Positions 25,162-33,181 of a stretch of DNA of 39,773 nucleotides are shown one piece after another. The notes beneath the pieces were generated by a model, which made no database searches, was not told the DNA's origin, and saw only the letters and a program-made list of their open reading frames with translations. The DNA comes from Peptococcaceae bacterium (GTDB lineage Bacteria; Bacillota; Peptococcia; Peptococcales; Peptococcaceae). The stretch is from assembly GCA_900759105.1 (NCBI GenBank), contig CAAETY010000006.1, positions 1 through 39,773 on the forward strand, in the 5' to 3' direction. A program made the position numbers and the translations under genes. How positions within the stretch are numbered: position 1 is the stretch's first letter; each line of letters begins with the position of its first letter.

Positions 25162-25611
25162 TTAACGCATGGTGTAATCTTCGATTTTTTCTACCACTTT
25201 ATGTACTGCACTTGCCGGTTTGATAACCAACATAACTGTATCATCTCCCGCCAAGGAACCAATAACCTGCGGCCAACTTGCGCGGTCTATCGCTGAAGCC
25301 ACTGTATTTGCATTCCCAGGTGCAGTATTTAGAATCAACAGGTTTTCACTGTAATCATAGCTAATAATAAATTCTCGCAACACCATACGAAGCTTCGCAT
25401 CGGTTACTGGTGTATCCTGGGCAATGACATACTTATAACGATCGCCACCTATATTCACCTTTACCAAGAGTAATTCCTTGATATCTCTGGAAATGGTCGC
25501 TTGGGTCGTTTCAAACCCTTCCTGCTGCAATCTTTCGGCCAATTCCTTTTGGGTGCCAATCGTCTCGTTTGAAACTATCTCAAGAATACGTCTCTGTCTT
25601 CTATTTTTCAT
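25162..25611 (-). CDS. argR: Arginine repressor ArgR/AhrC
   Basis: It is an arginine-dependent hexameric regulator of arginine synthesis and breakdown. 149 residues, standard. The N-terminal winged helix (about 1-70) contains TQKELAERLQQEGFETTQATISRDIKEL; the C-terminal oligomerisation/arginine domain (about 80-149) contains NTAPGNANTVASAID and GSLAGDDTVMLV. It overlaps nadK by 11 bases, with AGGAGG just before the ATG. No arg biosynthesis genes lie in this window. Confidence 0.96.
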   Translation of the reverse strand: MKNRRQRRILEIVSNETIGTQKELAERLQQEGFETTQATISRDIKELLLVKVNIGGDRYKYVIAQDTPVTDAKLRMVLREFIISYDYSENLLILNTAPGNANTVASAIDRASWPQVIGSLAGDDTVMLVIKPASAVHKVVEKIEDYTMR

Positions 25612-26494
25612 AGGATTCCTCCTTATGATGCATGCGTCGATATTTTCTATTTAACAACTTATTTCGTACAATTTCAAAAAATTGATGCTCTTCAATCTGT
25701 ATAATTTTTGTTGGTGTCTCAGCCTTATAAACACGCACTGTATCACCCTGACAAATATTACTAATCATGCGCCCATCTGCAAACAGATAACCATCTTGAT
25801 AGCTGTGCGTTAAATGAATGTCAATAATCCCCTCTGTCGGAACAATTGTCGAATTTGTCCCTAATACATGAGGACAAATTGGATTCACAATGAAACAATC
25901 CGTCCCAGGATAAATGAGCGGTCCCCCCGCAGACATTGCATAGCCTGTTGAACCGGTTGGAGTTGCCACTATGAGTCCGTCCCCCTGATATGAATCAATC
26001 AGTTGACTCCGTAAATATACATCCATTTCCAACGTATTTTCTAGCGGATTTCGGTTAACTGTCACGTCGTTTAATCCAACTGCACGCTGAATAAAAGAGC
26101 CGTCACGATAAAGTTCGGCGCAAATAGTCATTCTTTCCTCAATAACATAATCGCCGGCTATTAATCTTGGGAGCTTCCCTTTAAACTCGTCTAATTCTAA
26201 TTCAGTTAAAAAGCCTAAATTTCCACGATTAATACCTATCAATGGAATTTTAGCATCACGAACAAGATTTGCCGCACGTAAGAACGTACCATCCCCACCA
26301 ATAACTACCATCATAGTTACTGTATCCAGAAATTCTTTTTCCGGCAGGAAGCGCACTCCGGCGCATGCTGCTAAAAGCTTATCACATACATAAGCCTCTA
26401 CATGATGACTTGCTAATAATTCGCCGACATATTGCGCATTTTCAACAATATCCCCACGATTCACATTAAAGTACATACCGACTGCTTGATGCAT
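25601..26494 (-). CDS. nadK: NAD kinase
   Basis: It phosphorylates NAD+ to NADP+ in the cytoplasm. 297 residues. GGDGTFLRAA (66-75) is the nucleotide motif; GINRGNLGFLTE, the LNDVTVNR block and TPTGSTGYAMSAGGP are all present. TAGGAG lies about 9 bases before the ATG. The C-terminus overlaps argR. The gene commonly sits near tlyA, recN and argR in Firmicutes. Confidence 0.96.
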   Translation of the reverse strand: MHQAVGMYFNVNRGDIVENAQYVGELLASHHVEAYVCDKLLAACAGVRFLPEKEFLDTVTMMVVIGGDGTFLRAANLVRDAKIPLIGINRGNLGFLTELELDEFKGKLPRLIAGDYVIEERMTICAELYRDGSFIQRAVGLNDVTVNRNPLENTLEMDVYLRSQLIDSYQGDGLIVATPTGSTGYAMSAGGPLIYPGTDCFIVNPICPHVLGTNSTIVPTEGIIDIHLTHSYQDGYLFADGRMISNICQGDTVRVYKAETPTKIIQIEEHQFFEIVRNKLLNRKYRRMHHKEESYEK

Positions 26495-26510
26495 AAATCC
26501 TACTCCTACC

Positions 26511-27023
26511 CTAAAAATATGAAAAAATAAATACCATCAAACAAATTCCGACAAATACACCACTAAGAAAATACTTGTATTCGGCTTTCATTGTTTTCGG
26601 TATAGTAAAAGACACCTCAATAATATCATAATTATTCATGTCTATAAATAAAATTCCATCCGTTTCAAATAGATTTTGATATTCATATAGTTGTCTACGC
26701 ACATTCGGTAATCTCGGATTAGCCTGCTTACCGGTTTTTACTTCAGCCAAATATCGCTTTTGATTTTTTTCAACGATAAAATCTGCTTTAATAAAACTCT
26801 CATAACATTCTTTTCCGATTAGCATCTTCACAGGCATACGTGCTTGCTCTTCTACAATATGATACCCTTTATTTTGAAGTAGTTTAGCTGCTTCGGATTC
26901 ACCGACTTTTGCACGCTCACTTATTTTCTTCAAGGAGCGTGTTTTTTTCTTTTGAAGAACTAATTTAATTACCCACGCCCCAAGAAGTACGCCTACTGCA
27001 AATACCAGTAACTTATCAATCAT
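26511..27023 (-). CDS. Membrane protein with PD-(D/E)XK nuclease-like domain
   Basis: 170 residues, not recognised as a named family. A hydrophobic segment (3-23) is followed by a basic stretch (KKKTRSLKKISERAK). A soluble core of about 100 residues and a second hydrophobic segment (151-169) at the C-terminus complete it. The core shows the order of a restriction-endonuclease-like fold: G41-E42 at the start of a helix (GESEAAKLLQNKGY, much like UPF0102/YraN), D81 (KADFIVE), E94-x-K96 (YLAEVKTG), and Q111-xxx-Y115 as in RecB/Cas4-type nucleases. The gene is between tlyA and nadK, 14 and 16 bases away, so co-transcribed. Nuclease activity is inferred. Confidence 0.6.
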   Translation of the reverse strand: MIDKLLVFAVGVLLGAWVIKLVLQKKKTRSLKKISERAKVGESEAAKLLQNKGYHIVEEQARMPVKMLIGKECYESFIKADFIVEKNQKRYLAEVKTGKQANPRLPNVRRQLYEYQNLFETDGILFIDMNNYDIIEVSFTIPKTMKAEYKYFLSGVFVGICLMVFIFSYF

Positions 27024-27037
27024 AACATACCGTCAAC

Positions 27038-27844
27038 TCATTTGCTAAAATCCGCAAACGTATTACGAACAAGCGCTTTTATGTCTACATCAATCGACTC
27101 AGCTGAAGCATCCTTCGTAAACCAATACAAATATTCAATGTTTCCTTGTGGCCCTTGAATCGGAGAATGAACAATACCTAAAGTCTTAAAACCCAATTTT
27201 TCATTAAAAGACAAGATATTTCCAATAACTTCCTCGTGCACTTCCGGGTCACGCACAACACCATTTTTGCCAATTTTGTCACGTCCAGCTTCAAACTGAG
27301 GTTTAATTAGAGCAACGCCACTGCCATTTTCTTTTAATATGCTATAGGCAGCAGGCAAAATCTTAGTTAAAGATATAAACGCCACATCTGTGGTCATCCA
27401 ATCCATAAGTTCCGGGAAATCATCCGGCGTCAGATAGCGTGCATTGGTTTTTTCCATATTAACGACTCGTTCATCTGTACGTAACTTCCACGCCAACTGA
27501 CCGTAACCGACATCAACCGCATATACACGCTTTGCACCATTCTGCAGTGCACAATCAACAAATCCACCAGTAGATGCGCCTAAATCGACAACAACAGCAT
27601 CCTGCATAGAAATCGGGAACCTCTTGAACGCTTCTTCCAACTTAAAGCCACCACGACTTGCATATGGTAATGGTTCTCCAACCAAGCGCAATTGACTATC
27701 TACTGATATTTTTGTTCCAGCCTTATCAACTTTTTGATCGTTAACCAAAACCATTCCGGCCATAATATATTTCTGTGCTTTTTCGCGAGTTTCACAAAGC
27801 CCACGTTCAACTACCAGCACATCCAGTCGTTCTTTTTTAGCCAT
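27038..27844 (-). CDS. tlyA: TlyA-family rRNA methyltransferase
   Basis: 268 residues. The N-terminal S4 RNA-binding domain (about 1-62; RLDVLVVERGLCETREKAQKY) is followed by an FtsJ-like methyltransferase with SAM motif DLGASTGGFVDCAL (about 88-101). Mycobacterial TlyA makes 2'-O-methylcytidines in 16S and 23S rRNA; some homologues have been called haemolysins. The target here is inferred. It starts 4 bases after dxs, in the B. subtilis order dxs-yqxC-ahrC-recN with two extra genes inserted. Confidence 0.93.
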   Translation of the reverse strand: MAKKERLDVLVVERGLCETREKAQKYIMAGMVLVNDQKVDKAGTKISVDSQLRLVGEPLPYASRGGFKLEEAFKRFPISMQDAVVVDLGASTGGFVDCALQNGAKRVYAVDVGYGQLAWKLRTDERVVNMEKTNARYLTPDDFPELMDWMTTDVAFISLTKILPAAYSILKENGSGVALIKPQFEAGRDKIGKNGVVRDPEVHEEVIGNILSFNEKLGFKTLGIVHSPIQGPQGNIEYLYWFTKDASAESIDVDIKALVRNTFADFSK

Positions 27845-27848
27845 TCTT

Positions 27849-29711
27849 TTACCCTTTATTAACAGAATTCAAGATACGCGCCGCCATTTTTTCCGGCACT
27901 AACCCTATTTTATCTTTCAAAATATTCGTATCACCATGCTCAACAAACTCATCCGGAATGCCAATACGCACTACAGGGCAAGCAATGTTTTCATCATTTA
28001 ATGCTTCCAATACCGCACTACCAAAACCGCCCATTAAAACGTTTTCCTCCATGGTAACAATGCAATTACTGGATTTTGCAGCATTTATTACGCACGCTTT
28101 ATCAAGCGGCTTTACAAAACGTGCATTGATGATACCAACGGACAGCCCTTTTGCTGCCAGAATTTCAGCTGTTTGTATTGCTGGCGCAACCATAGAACCA
28201 ATTGCAACAATCGTCACATCGCTACCCTCGCATATAGTTTCCGCTTTTCCATAAGGTAATAATGTATACTCATTAACCAAATCATTACCTGGTCCACGAC
28301 CACGTGGGTAGCGAATTGCCGACAAGCAATCGTATACTACTGCACTATACAACATATTTTGCAATTCCGGTTCATCTTTCGGCGCCATAACAGTCATACC
28401 CGGAATAGTTCGAAGATAGCTAAGATCAAATACACCGTGATGTGTTGGTCCGTCAGCACCCACGAGGCCTGCGCGATCCAAAGCGAAAATTACCGGTGCC
28501 TTTTGCAACGCACAATCATGAATCAATTGGTCGTAACCACGTTGCATAAAAGATGAGTATATTGCCACAATAGGCTTTAATCCGGATAACGCCATTGCAC
28601 TGGCCATTGTTGTAGCATGTTCCTCAGCAATGCCAACATCAAACATTCTATCCGGGAAGGCTTTTGCAAATTCACTCATGCCTGTACCGGATGCCATTGC
28701 TGCAGTAATGCCCACTAAACGACCATCCGTTTGTGCTAAATCTACTAATGTCTTAGCAAACACCTTTGTATAAGTTGGCTGAGATGATTTGTCCAATACT
28801 TCCCCAGTCTCAATATTAAATGCACCAACGCCGTGGAATTTCCCCGGATTATTCATCGCCGGCAAATAGCCTTTTCCTTTTTCGGTTAAACAATGAATCA
28901 ACACCGGAGCATCAAACTGCTTGCTGTTTTCAAAGACTCTAATCAACTCTTCAATATCATGCCCATTAACCGGCCCATAGTATCGAAAACCCAGTTCCTC
29001 AAAAAAGCTTCCCGATACCAGCATGTACTTAACGGAATCCTTCACTCTATCTGCAAGTTCCGCCATCTTAGGACCGATGCTTGGAATGCGCTTCAACAAA
29101 AGCTCCATATCATCCTTCATGCGGTTATAACCCGGATCGGTGCGCAAACGGGTAAGATACTGGCTCATCCCACCAACATTAGGATCAATGCTCATTTCAT
29201 TATCGTTTAAAACAACTGTCATCTTCGTTTGCAAATGGCTGGCATAATTCATTGCCTCAAACGCCATCCCACCAGTCATAGCCCCATCACCAATAACAGC
29301 AATTACATCATTTTTTTCGTGCATTAAATCTCTGGATGCTGCAAATCCAACAGCAGCAGAAATCGAGGTGCTCGCATGCCCCACCCCAAAATCATCATAA
29401 ACACTTTCGCAACGTTTTGGAAAGCCAGAAATACCTTGCCATTGGCGAAGCGTATCGAATCTATCGTTTCTACCGGTCAAAATTTTATGAACATACGCTT
29501 GATGACCAACATCCCATACCAATTTGTCCTTCGGGAAGTCATAGACATAATGAAGAGCGAGGGTGATTTCTACAATACCTAGATTTGGTGCTAAGTGCCC
29601 ACCGTTTTTCGCTGTCACTTCTATCAATCGTTGTCTGATTTCATCCGCTAAGGAACGAAGCTGTTCTATTGACATATTTTTAATATCTTGCGACCGGATA
29701 TTTTCTATCAT
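27849..29711 (-). CDS. dxs: 1-deoxy-D-xylulose-5-phosphate synthase
   Basis: It condenses pyruvate and glyceraldehyde-3-phosphate with thiamine diphosphate, the first step of the MEP isoprenoid pathway. 620 residues, normal. Thiamine-binding GDGAMTGGMAFEAMN, VVLNDNEMSID, central DVGIAEEHA and DRAGLVGADGPTHHG, and the C-terminal transketolase domain are all seen. Immediately after ispA; with ispH at 33182-35212 the window holds the first and last MEP enzymes plus a prenyl synthase. Confidence 0.97.
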   Translation of the reverse strand: MIENIRSQDIKNMSIEQLRSLADEIRQRLIEVTAKNGGHLAPNLGIVEITLALHYVYDFPKDKLVWDVGHQAYVHKILTGRNDRFDTLRQWQGISGFPKRCESVYDDFGVGHASTSISAAVGFAASRDLMHEKNDVIAVIGDGAMTGGMAFEAMNYASHLQTKMTVVLNDNEMSIDPNVGGMSQYLTRLRTDPGYNRMKDDMELLLKRIPSIGPKMAELADRVKDSVKYMLVSGSFFEELGFRYYGPVNGHDIEELIRVFENSKQFDAPVLIHCLTEKGKGYLPAMNNPGKFHGVGAFNIETGEVLDKSSQPTYTKVFAKTLVDLAQTDGRLVGITAAMASGTGMSEFAKAFPDRMFDVGIAEEHATTMASAMALSGLKPIVAIYSSFMQRGYDQLIHDCALQKAPVIFALDRAGLVGADGPTHHGVFDLSYLRTIPGMTVMAPKDEPELQNMLYSAVVYDCLSAIRYPRGRGPGNDLVNEYTLLPYGKAETICEGSDVTIVAIGSMVAPAIQTAEILAAKGLSVGIINARFVKPLDKACVINAAKSSNCIVTMEENVLMGGFGSAVLEALNDENIACPVVRIGIPDEFVEHGDTNILKDKIGLVPEKMAARILNSVNKG

Positions 29712-29749
29712 TCCTCTATCCCTCCTTCTCTCATTTAGCGGTAATTACC

Positions 29750-30634
29750 TTATTTTTGTCTATTTAAAATGTAATCTGCAATATAAGACAGTACATCACA
29801 GTCACCCGGCAGACTGCTAATTGCTTCTTTTGCAAGATGGCATTGTTCTTCTGCCAAGCGTTTTGATTCTTCTAAACCAACCATTGATGGATATGTAGCT
29901 TTATTATTCTTTTCATCGCTGCCTACTGGTTTGCCAATGACAGCTGTATCACCAATAACATCAAGTATGTCATCAGTAATTTGAAACGCCAACCCAATAT
30001 GTTTACCATATCGAGTCAAAGCTTCCATTTGCATTTCATTAGCCGCACCGATTATGCCACCTATTCGCACAGAAGCCGTAATAAGGGCACCGGTTTTGTG
30101 CGCATGAATATACTTCATAGTACGTTCATCTATTATCTTTCCTTCACACAAAAGGTCCTGTGCCTGACCGACAACCATTCCCTGATTACCTGCACCTACT
30201 GCCAATTCTTTAAGCACACGCAAACCAACTTCAGGTCGGTTCTTTTTCAGCCAATAAGTGCTGATATTTTCAAATGCTTGCGTTTGCAAGCCGTCACCCG
30301 CTAGAGTAGCCATGCCAACGCCATATACAATATGGTTAGTCGGCTTACCTCTTCTTAATTCATCATCATCCATTCCCGGCAAATCATCATGAATCAAAGA
30401 ATATGCATGAATACATTCGATTGCACAAGCACTATAGACAGCTTCTTCAATTTGGCCACCAACAGCAGCACAAGCCGCCATCGCAAGAACCGGACGCAAA
30501 CGTTTGCCTCCGGATAATAAACTATATGCCATTGCATCAATTAAAACATCATTGTATCCATCTTTTTCAGGCAAAATCTTCGGTAAATTATCTTCAGTCA
30601 ATTGCTGAAGCGCCGACATTTTTTCTTTACTCAT
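29750..30634 (-). CDS. ispA: Farnesyl/short-chain polyprenyl diphosphate synthase
   Basis: It extends DMAPP with IPP to farnesyl (or geranylgeranyl) diphosphate. 294 residues, typical of the bacterial type. GGKRLRP (42-48), first Asp-rich motif DDLPGMDD (83-90) with the two-residue insertion of bacterial FPP synthases, second motif DDILD (221-225). Its start overlaps the xseB stop by four bases (ATGA). The xseB-ispA-dxs order is conserved in Firmicutes. Product chain length is not proven. Confidence 0.94.
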   Translation of the reverse strand: MSKEKMSALQQLTEDNLPKILPEKDGYNDVLIDAMAYSLLSGGKRLRPVLAMAACAAVGGQIEEAVYSACAIECIHAYSLIHDDLPGMDDDELRRGKPTNHIVYGVGMATLAGDGLQTQAFENISTYWLKKNRPEVGLRVLKELAVGAGNQGMVVGQAQDLLCEGKIIDERTMKYIHAHKTGALITASVRIGGIIGAANEMQMEALTRYGKHIGLAFQITDDILDVIGDTAVIGKPVGSDEKNNKATYPSMVGLEESKRLAEEQCHLAKEAISSLPGDCDVLSYIADYILNRQK

Positions 30635-30867
30635 ACCAGCTGCTCCTCTATTTGAAATTCTTTTTCAATTCCATCTTGCAATATTTTAATGTTACTTTCT
30701 GCGTCACGCAACATCCTTTGACAAAGATTGGCCATATCTAAGCCACGTTTATACTGTTCAACAGCCTGCTCTAGCGCAATATCCCCTTGACTCAATACCT
30801 TAAGCGCCTCTTCTAGCTGACTCATGGCTTGTTCAAATGTCATCTTATCAGTTATATTATCATTCAT
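30631..30867 (-). CDS. xseB: Exodeoxyribonuclease VII small subunit
   Basis: 78 residues, almost entirely two helices with TFEQAMSQLEEALKVLSQGDIALEQAVEQYKRG, the family core. It binds XseA in a multi-subunit single-strand DNA exonuclease. Start after AAAAGGA, 13 bases downstream of xseA; four-base overlap with ispA. Confidence 0.94.
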   Translation of the reverse strand: MNDNITDKMTFEQAMSQLEEALKVLSQGDIALEQAVEQYKRGLDMANLCQRMLRDAESNIKILQDGIEKEFQIEEQLV

Positions 30868-30880
30868 TTTGATGTCCTTT

Positions 30881-32086
30881 TCATTGTATTTCTTTTACTT
30901 CACTCTCAACCTGGCCATCCATAAATTTCAAAGTTATTAAATCCCCAACAGCAACTTGATTTACAGAAGTTATCGCATGTTGATTTTTCTCACAATAAGA
31001 AAAGCCTCGCCCTAAAACCTTAAGCGGGCTTAGCGCATCTAGTTGAGCCACTCGTTCTGCAAAAGATTTTTCTTTGCCACTCATGTATATTTTCATGCTA
31101 TTTTCAAGCTCTGTACAGCGTTGATCCAATGGCAAACTATACATTGCAAGAATTTTTGATGAATCTTGTAAAATGCCGGACGAAAAATAACCATTTAATA
31201 TATCGCGTTTGTGAGAAACAATGGTTTTAATACATTTATTTGCATATTCCTTGGATTCATTGAGTTTTTGATAGACCAACTGCCAATCCGGCACTGCAAT
31301 TTCTGCTGCTATTGATGGTGTTCCTGCCCGTACATCCGCCGCAAAATCCGATAAAGTAACATCTGTCTCATGACCAACAGCACTGATAATCGGAACAGGA
31401 CTCTCTGAAATTGTGCGAACAACAGGCTCTTCATTAAAATTCCACAAATCTTCTAAAGAGCCACCGCCACGACCAACAATTATCACATCAATATCACTTC
31501 GCTCATAAAGCGTTCTAAGCCCGTATACAATAGAGCGCGCTCCGTCATTCCCTTGCACAGAAGCAGGGACAAGTAAAACTTCTACCATTGGCCAACGCCG
31601 TTTTAGTACACGCACCATATCACGAATAACCGCCCCAGTTGGCGAAGTCACAATACCTATTTTCCGTGGCGTTTCAGGCAAGTGACGACGCTTTGATTCG
31701 TCTTTAAACACGCCTTCTTGAGCCAATTTTTCCTTTAATTTTTCATATTGAATCTGCAAATCTCCTATTCCCACGGGCATAAGGCGATTTACGTATAACT
31801 GGTAATCTCCGGTTTTTGTATAAACAGATATGCTTCCCTGCACAATAACAGCCTGACCATTTTTTGGTAAAGTGCGCATTCGCTCTGCAACTGAACGAAA
31901 CATCACACAACGAATAGCAGCTTTGTCATCTTTAATAGAAAAATAACAATGCCCGCTAGAAGCATGTCGCTTAAAATTTGAAATTTCGCCCTCAACGCGA
32001 ATATTTTGCAGAACATCGTTGTGTTCAAACATGCTCTTAATATATTCGTTCAAATGCGCAACTTTTATAATACCGTTTTCACTCAT
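30881..32086 (-). CDS. xseA: Exodeoxyribonuclease VII large subunit
   Basis: About 401 residues from ATG at 32086 (MSENGIIKVAHLNEYIK), which overlaps the end of nusB by eight bases (ATGAGTGA). The N-terminal OB fold (VEGEISNFKRHASSGHCYFSIKD type) binds single-stranded DNA, the catalytic domain has IGIVTSPTGAVIRD, VGRGGGSLEDLWNFN and SAVGHETDVTLSDFAAD, and the C-terminal part is coiled. Slightly shorter than the 440-450 of some relatives, mainly in the coiled region. Confidence 0.95.
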   Translation of the reverse strand: MSENGIIKVAHLNEYIKSMFEHNDVLQNIRVEGEISNFKRHASSGHCYFSIKDDKAAIRCVMFRSVAERMRTLPKNGQAVIVQGSISVYTKTGDYQLYVNRLMPVGIGDLQIQYEKLKEKLAQEGVFKDESKRRHLPETPRKIGIVTSPTGAVIRDMVRVLKRRWPMVEVLLVPASVQGNDGARSIVYGLRTLYERSDIDVIIVGRGGGSLEDLWNFNEEPVVRTISESPVPIISAVGHETDVTLSDFAADVRAGTPSIAAEIAVPDWQLVYQKLNESKEYANKCIKTIVSHKRDILNGYFSSGILQDSSKILAMYSLPLDQRCTELENSMKIYMSGKEKSFAERVAQLDALSPLKVLGRGFSYCEKNQHAITSVNQVAVGDLITLKFMDGQVESEVKEIQ

Positions 32087-32564
32087 GATTAATTTCTTTC
32101 TTATAAACTGCATCTAAAATAGCATTGACAAATTTATAAGATTCTTCATCACCGTAAAGTCTAGCTAAATCAACCGCTTCATTGATAATAACGGCTGCAT
32201 CAATTTTATCTTTTGAAAATACAAGTTCATAAATACCCATACGAAGAATATTCTTATCAGCACTTGCCATTCGCAAGGTACTCCAATTTTTTGCCTGGGC
32301 ATTAATTAAATTATCAATGTCCACCTTATTTTCCATGGTTCCTGAAACCGTTTCAATAATAAAGTTTTTATCATCCTCTGCCAAAACACTGTCCAGTGTA
32401 TCTTCATCCAGTTCTGGAAATACAGAAATAATATTTGCAGCAACTAAAAAATCCTCTAAATTATCTTCTTCAAGATAGTGCCGCAACACATCTTTATAAT
32501 TCGTTTCTCCCATATCACTGGAATAAATAAGGAGAAAAGAAATTTGTCTTGCTAACTTACGCAT
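32079..32564 (-). CDS. nusB: Transcription antitermination factor NusB
   Basis: NusB binds boxA RNA with NusE (S10) during rRNA transcription. 161 residues, all-helical. The N-terminal RKLARQISFLLIYSSD and C-terminal AVIINEAVDLARLYGDEESYKFVNAILDAVYK are family hallmarks. It begins one base after the asp23-like gene. A boxA-like element lies in the rRNA leader at 103-124. Confidence 0.95.
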   Translation of the reverse strand: MRKLARQISFLLIYSSDMGETNYKDVLRHYLEEDNLEDFLVAANIISVFPELDEDTLDSVLAEDDKNFIIETVSGTMENKVDIDNLINAQAKNWSTLRMASADKNILRMGIYELVFSKDKIDAAVIINEAVDLARLYGDEESYKFVNAILDAVYKKEINHE

Positions 32565-32565
32565 G

Positions 32566-32997
32566 TTATTCCCCCATCACTATATCATTTGAATTATTAA
32601 AATCGAGACCTTGAATAAAAACGTCAACCGAGCGCACCTTCATACCTGTCATTTGTTCAATGTCTTGCTTTACTTTACGCTGAATTTCATGTGCAAGGTC
32701 CGGTATACAATATCCGTACAACACCTTTACGTTAATAATAATATAAAAGCCATCGTTTTTGTAGTCTACACGAACACCTCTAGCGCCTGGTTTTTTACCT
32801 AACATTCCACTAAAGCTGTCTGTCACATTGCCAATAAATCCATCTCCAGCTACACCGATTGTATGAGAAATCCCCTCGATGGTATTAAGCGCAATTGCCG
32901 CAACTGACGCAACAACATCATCGTCTACTCGAATAGTACCGAAATCATTTTGGTGGATTTGCCCCTGCGTTGCTTCCGTCTTTTTTTCCTCAGGCAT
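32566..32997 (-). CDS. Asp23/YqhY-family envelope stress response protein
   Basis: 143 residues with the Asp23/Gls24 fold: DDVVASVAAIALNTIEGI near the N-terminus, a Gly-rich middle, and VDYKNDGFYIIINVKVLYGYCIPDLAHEIQRKVKQDIEQMTGMKV. The standard place in Firmicutes is directly before nusB, as for B. subtilis yqhY. YqhY is linked to lipid/acetyl-CoA carboxylase control; the role here is unknown. First gene of the long operon, behind the promoter at 33047. Confidence 0.92.
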   Translation of the reverse strand: MPEEKKTEATQGQIHQNDFGTIRVDDDVVASVAAIALNTIEGISHTIGVAGDGFIGNVTDSFSGMLGKKPGARGVRVDYKNDGFYIIINVKVLYGYCIPDLAHEIQRKVKQDIEQMTGMKVRSVDVFIQGLDFNNSNDIVMGE

Positions 32998-33046
32998 CTT
33001 ACCTCACTCCTTACATCGGATTGCTGTCGAATCGTCACACCTTTTT

Positions 33047-33075
33047 ATTATATCACAACGGCCTAAAATGGTCGA
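33047..33075 (-). promoter_or_regulatory. Promoter of the asp23-nusB...recN operon
   Basis: Minus strand: -35 TCGACC (33070-33075, 4 of 6), 17 bases, perfect -10 TATAAT (33047-33052). It is the only good promoter I see for the eleven genes down to recN. Confidence 0.75.
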
Positions 33076-33141
33076 CAATCGGCTACACCGAATTGTTCAT
33101 ATAAGTCATTACAATCAGGCGACTTTGCATATTGGGCATAG

Positions 33142-33169
33142 AAAAAGAGCCGTTGTAACAACGGCTCTT
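33142..33169 (-). terminator. Terminator of ispH-rpsA
   Basis: A perfect 11-bp stem (AAGAGCCGTTG, 3-base loop, CAACGGCTCTT) followed on the minus strand by TTTC, 12 bases after the stop. Confidence 0.92.
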
Positions 33170-33181
33170 AGACTGATTAAA

